Assembly: GCF_033568475.1 (NCBI RefSeq)
Contig: NC_133123.1
Span: forward strand, 134,376,242 to 134,440,241
Direction of reading: 5' to 3'
DNA from: Henckelia pumila
Lineage: Eukaryota; Streptophyta; Magnoliopsida; Lamiales; Gesneriaceae
Length of the DNA: 64,000 bases
Position 1 is the first letter of the stretch; every line of letters starts with the position of its first letter. The notes below the pieces were generated by a model. That model had not been told where the DNA came from. It did no database searches and saw nothing but the letters and a program-made list of their open reading frames with translations. The position numbers and the translations under genes are program-made. Below are positions 62,241 to 64,000 of the stretch, piece after piece.

Positions 62241-64000
62241 TGTAACGCCCGAAATTATTTAATTTTAATTCGAGAATATTTAATTTGGGAATATTTGAAG
62301 TTTTGATTTAAATTCTAATATTCTTAAATTGATTAGGATTGAAATTGAATGAATTGAAAATTTGAGGACTGAATTGCATTTATTGAAGACTTGAGGGGCC
62401 AAAGTGCAAATAGTGGAAATTTTGGTGGACACTTGTTTTGATTCTAAGTCTTCACGTGTATACCATCATATTTCATCAGAAATTCAGAAGGAAGAACCGA
62501 GGGAGAAGAGTCAAGAATTCCAAGTTTCATTCTTCATCTTTAAATTGCAATATCTTGAGTTTCGGTTATCCGAATTCGATTTCGAAAAGTATTCCGGACT
62601 CCTTGCAACGATACCTTCGAATTGAAGTAAGTTTTCTTTTGATTCTTCATGGTTTAAGAGTTCAAAAATGGCAGAGATCAGATGTGATTATGAAATGATG
62701 TTGTTGAACTTCTATACTTTGTTATATTGAAGTTGGGTTGAAGAATGGATGTTGGATCAGTTTCTTATGATTTCCCAGTCAATATTCGAATCATATGCTT
62801 GCTGATATGATGGATTTGAGTTGATATGCAGCTGATATATGTTGTTTATATTTGTGAGCTTTGATATAGTTGAGTTTCGGTTGCCGAATTTAAACCGTTA
62901 CGCCGTCAAACTTGTGAATTGAAGCTGTTTTGCTTGCTTATGTTTGAGATGCCATTGACATGAGTTAAAGCTGATATTTTCTTGGTACATATGCTGTGAT
63001 TTCAGTTTATAAATAGGGGACGTCAATTCGAGAAGTTCGACTTCGAAACCGATAGAAGAAAACACAAGGTTGGTAGCATTTTGCTTTGAAGTTGGGCTGT
63101 AGCTTGAGCAGATTTTTAAACTAGATGATGGTGTTATTGTTCAGATTTGGATAGCTTGAAGTTGTTCTTAAACATCACAATCGAAAGGTAAAAGTGGACT
63201 ATTATTTGAATGAGACTATAACTCAAGATGGTTTGTATCGAGTTCCCTTAAATCACATACTTATTTGCTTGTTTGCTTTTATGTGTTTTTTTTATGAATT
63301 GTTGAATGAGTCCTTGAGGTCAATGAATGTTATATCGATGTATATGTTGCATTCATCTTGTGAGACTTGTTCTTTGATTTTAAAATGAATGGAAACGTTC
63401 GAATAGACGATTTGAGGAACTATATGTGTATGGCCTAGGTGGTTGAGTTAGCCTAGCGTCCGATTTGCATGTATGGTGGCTTCAAAGTCTAGAGAAGTAG
63501 AATAAGTAGCCCCACCTCGATTAGGAGTGTCGGTGGTTTAGCTATGATATTTTCTTCTCGGGATCCCAATGGACGAAATGAGAAATGATTCGAAAGTATT
63601 TGTTTTTAAAACATGCATTGTCTTTTAATTATATCCTGAGTTTGATATATATGACATGATTTGCATGTTAGTTGCTTTTACTGGGAAATATATTTCTCAC
63701 CGGAGTTATCCGGCTATTGTTGTGTTGTATGTGTCATGGAAATAGGCGGGAGTGGAACAAGGCAGAAGCGAGCTTGAAGAACAAGGAATGAGAGAATAGA
63801 GTGGTGATCCGAGTTTAGTTGTCAAGTATGTTAGCTGCAAGAAAATGATCATGTTGTAGCTACTCTTATCAAGACTTGTTGGTTATTAAGTTGTTGTCTT
63901 GTTGATATTCATAGGATTTGAGATGATGTATGTAAATCCTTAAGACAACATGTTGTAGCCTAATCCTTCTTGTATAACAATGATTCTTGTATGATATGTG
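62241..64000 (+). mobile_element. Third Tekay-like LTR, cut by the window end
   Basis: Starts TGTAACGCCC like the 40447 LTR and stays alignable throughout (roughly 80% by eye), including CCGGAGTTATCCGG at 63693-63719. The LTR end, hairpin region and any interior lie beyond the window. Confidence 0.85.

Overview
This is a repeat-rich stretch of a plant nuclear genome, almost certainly a eudicot. Evidence: GT-AG introns, a GET3-type ATPase with a targeting leader, a plant S-protein homologue (SPH), chromovirus and Athila-type Ty3/gypsy elements, Mutator-like elements, Stowaway, Tourist and hAT MITEs, Helitron termini and a tRNA-derived SINE. There is no operon structure, rRNA, tRNA or CRISPR. 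The species cannot be fixed from the sequence. Only two stretches look like host genes: the 5' half of a GET3B-like gene (423-2053, minus) and a small secreted SPH gene (60076-60516, minus).

Layout. 1-2.1 kb: GET3B-like exons 1-4, running off the window's left edge. 2.1-6.7 kb: AT-rich DNA holding a Helitron 3' end, a hAT MITE with 8-bp target-site duplication (TSD), a SINE with 12-bp TSD and a 1.35-kb foldback MULE with 9-bp TSD. 6.86-23.3 kb: an AT-rich array of ~485-bp repeats, possibly a multi-headed Helitron, split by a 13.6-kb Athila-type retrotransposon (7777-21378, minus, TSD ATATA) that is decayed and carries an internal duplication. 24.7-39.0 kb: a 14.3-kb Mutator-like element with TIRs and a 9-bp TSD. 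It holds a transposase gene (plus strand), a 6.75-kb array of a 314-bp satellite, and a second spliced gene (minus strand). The two genes point inward from the two TIRs, like mudrA and mudrB of maize MuDR. 39.2-40.3 kb: a Tourist MITE and a two-headed Helitron. 40.4-49.1 kb: a young Tekay/Del-type chromovirus (TSD GTCGC) that has lost its protease. 49.1-57.6 kb: MITEs, a 148-bp foldback, a solo LTR nested inside an older LTR, a Stowaway, and a 2.3-kb solo LTR. 57.9-62.2 kb: a duplicated or triplicated block with nested MITEs surrounding the SPH gene. 62.2 kb to the end: the start of another Tekay-like LTR, cut by the window edge.

The most unusual signal is structural. Arrays of short GC-rich inverted repeats, mostly 61-80 bp apart and often about 73, occur in several mobile elements: the Athila LTRs and interior, the Tekay LTRs, a related solo LTR, and the Mutator-like element. 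The stem sequences differ but the architecture is shared. In the Mutator-like element the array directly abuts the 314-bp satellite. All boundaries, TSDs and splice sites were read by eye; percent identities are hand estimates.
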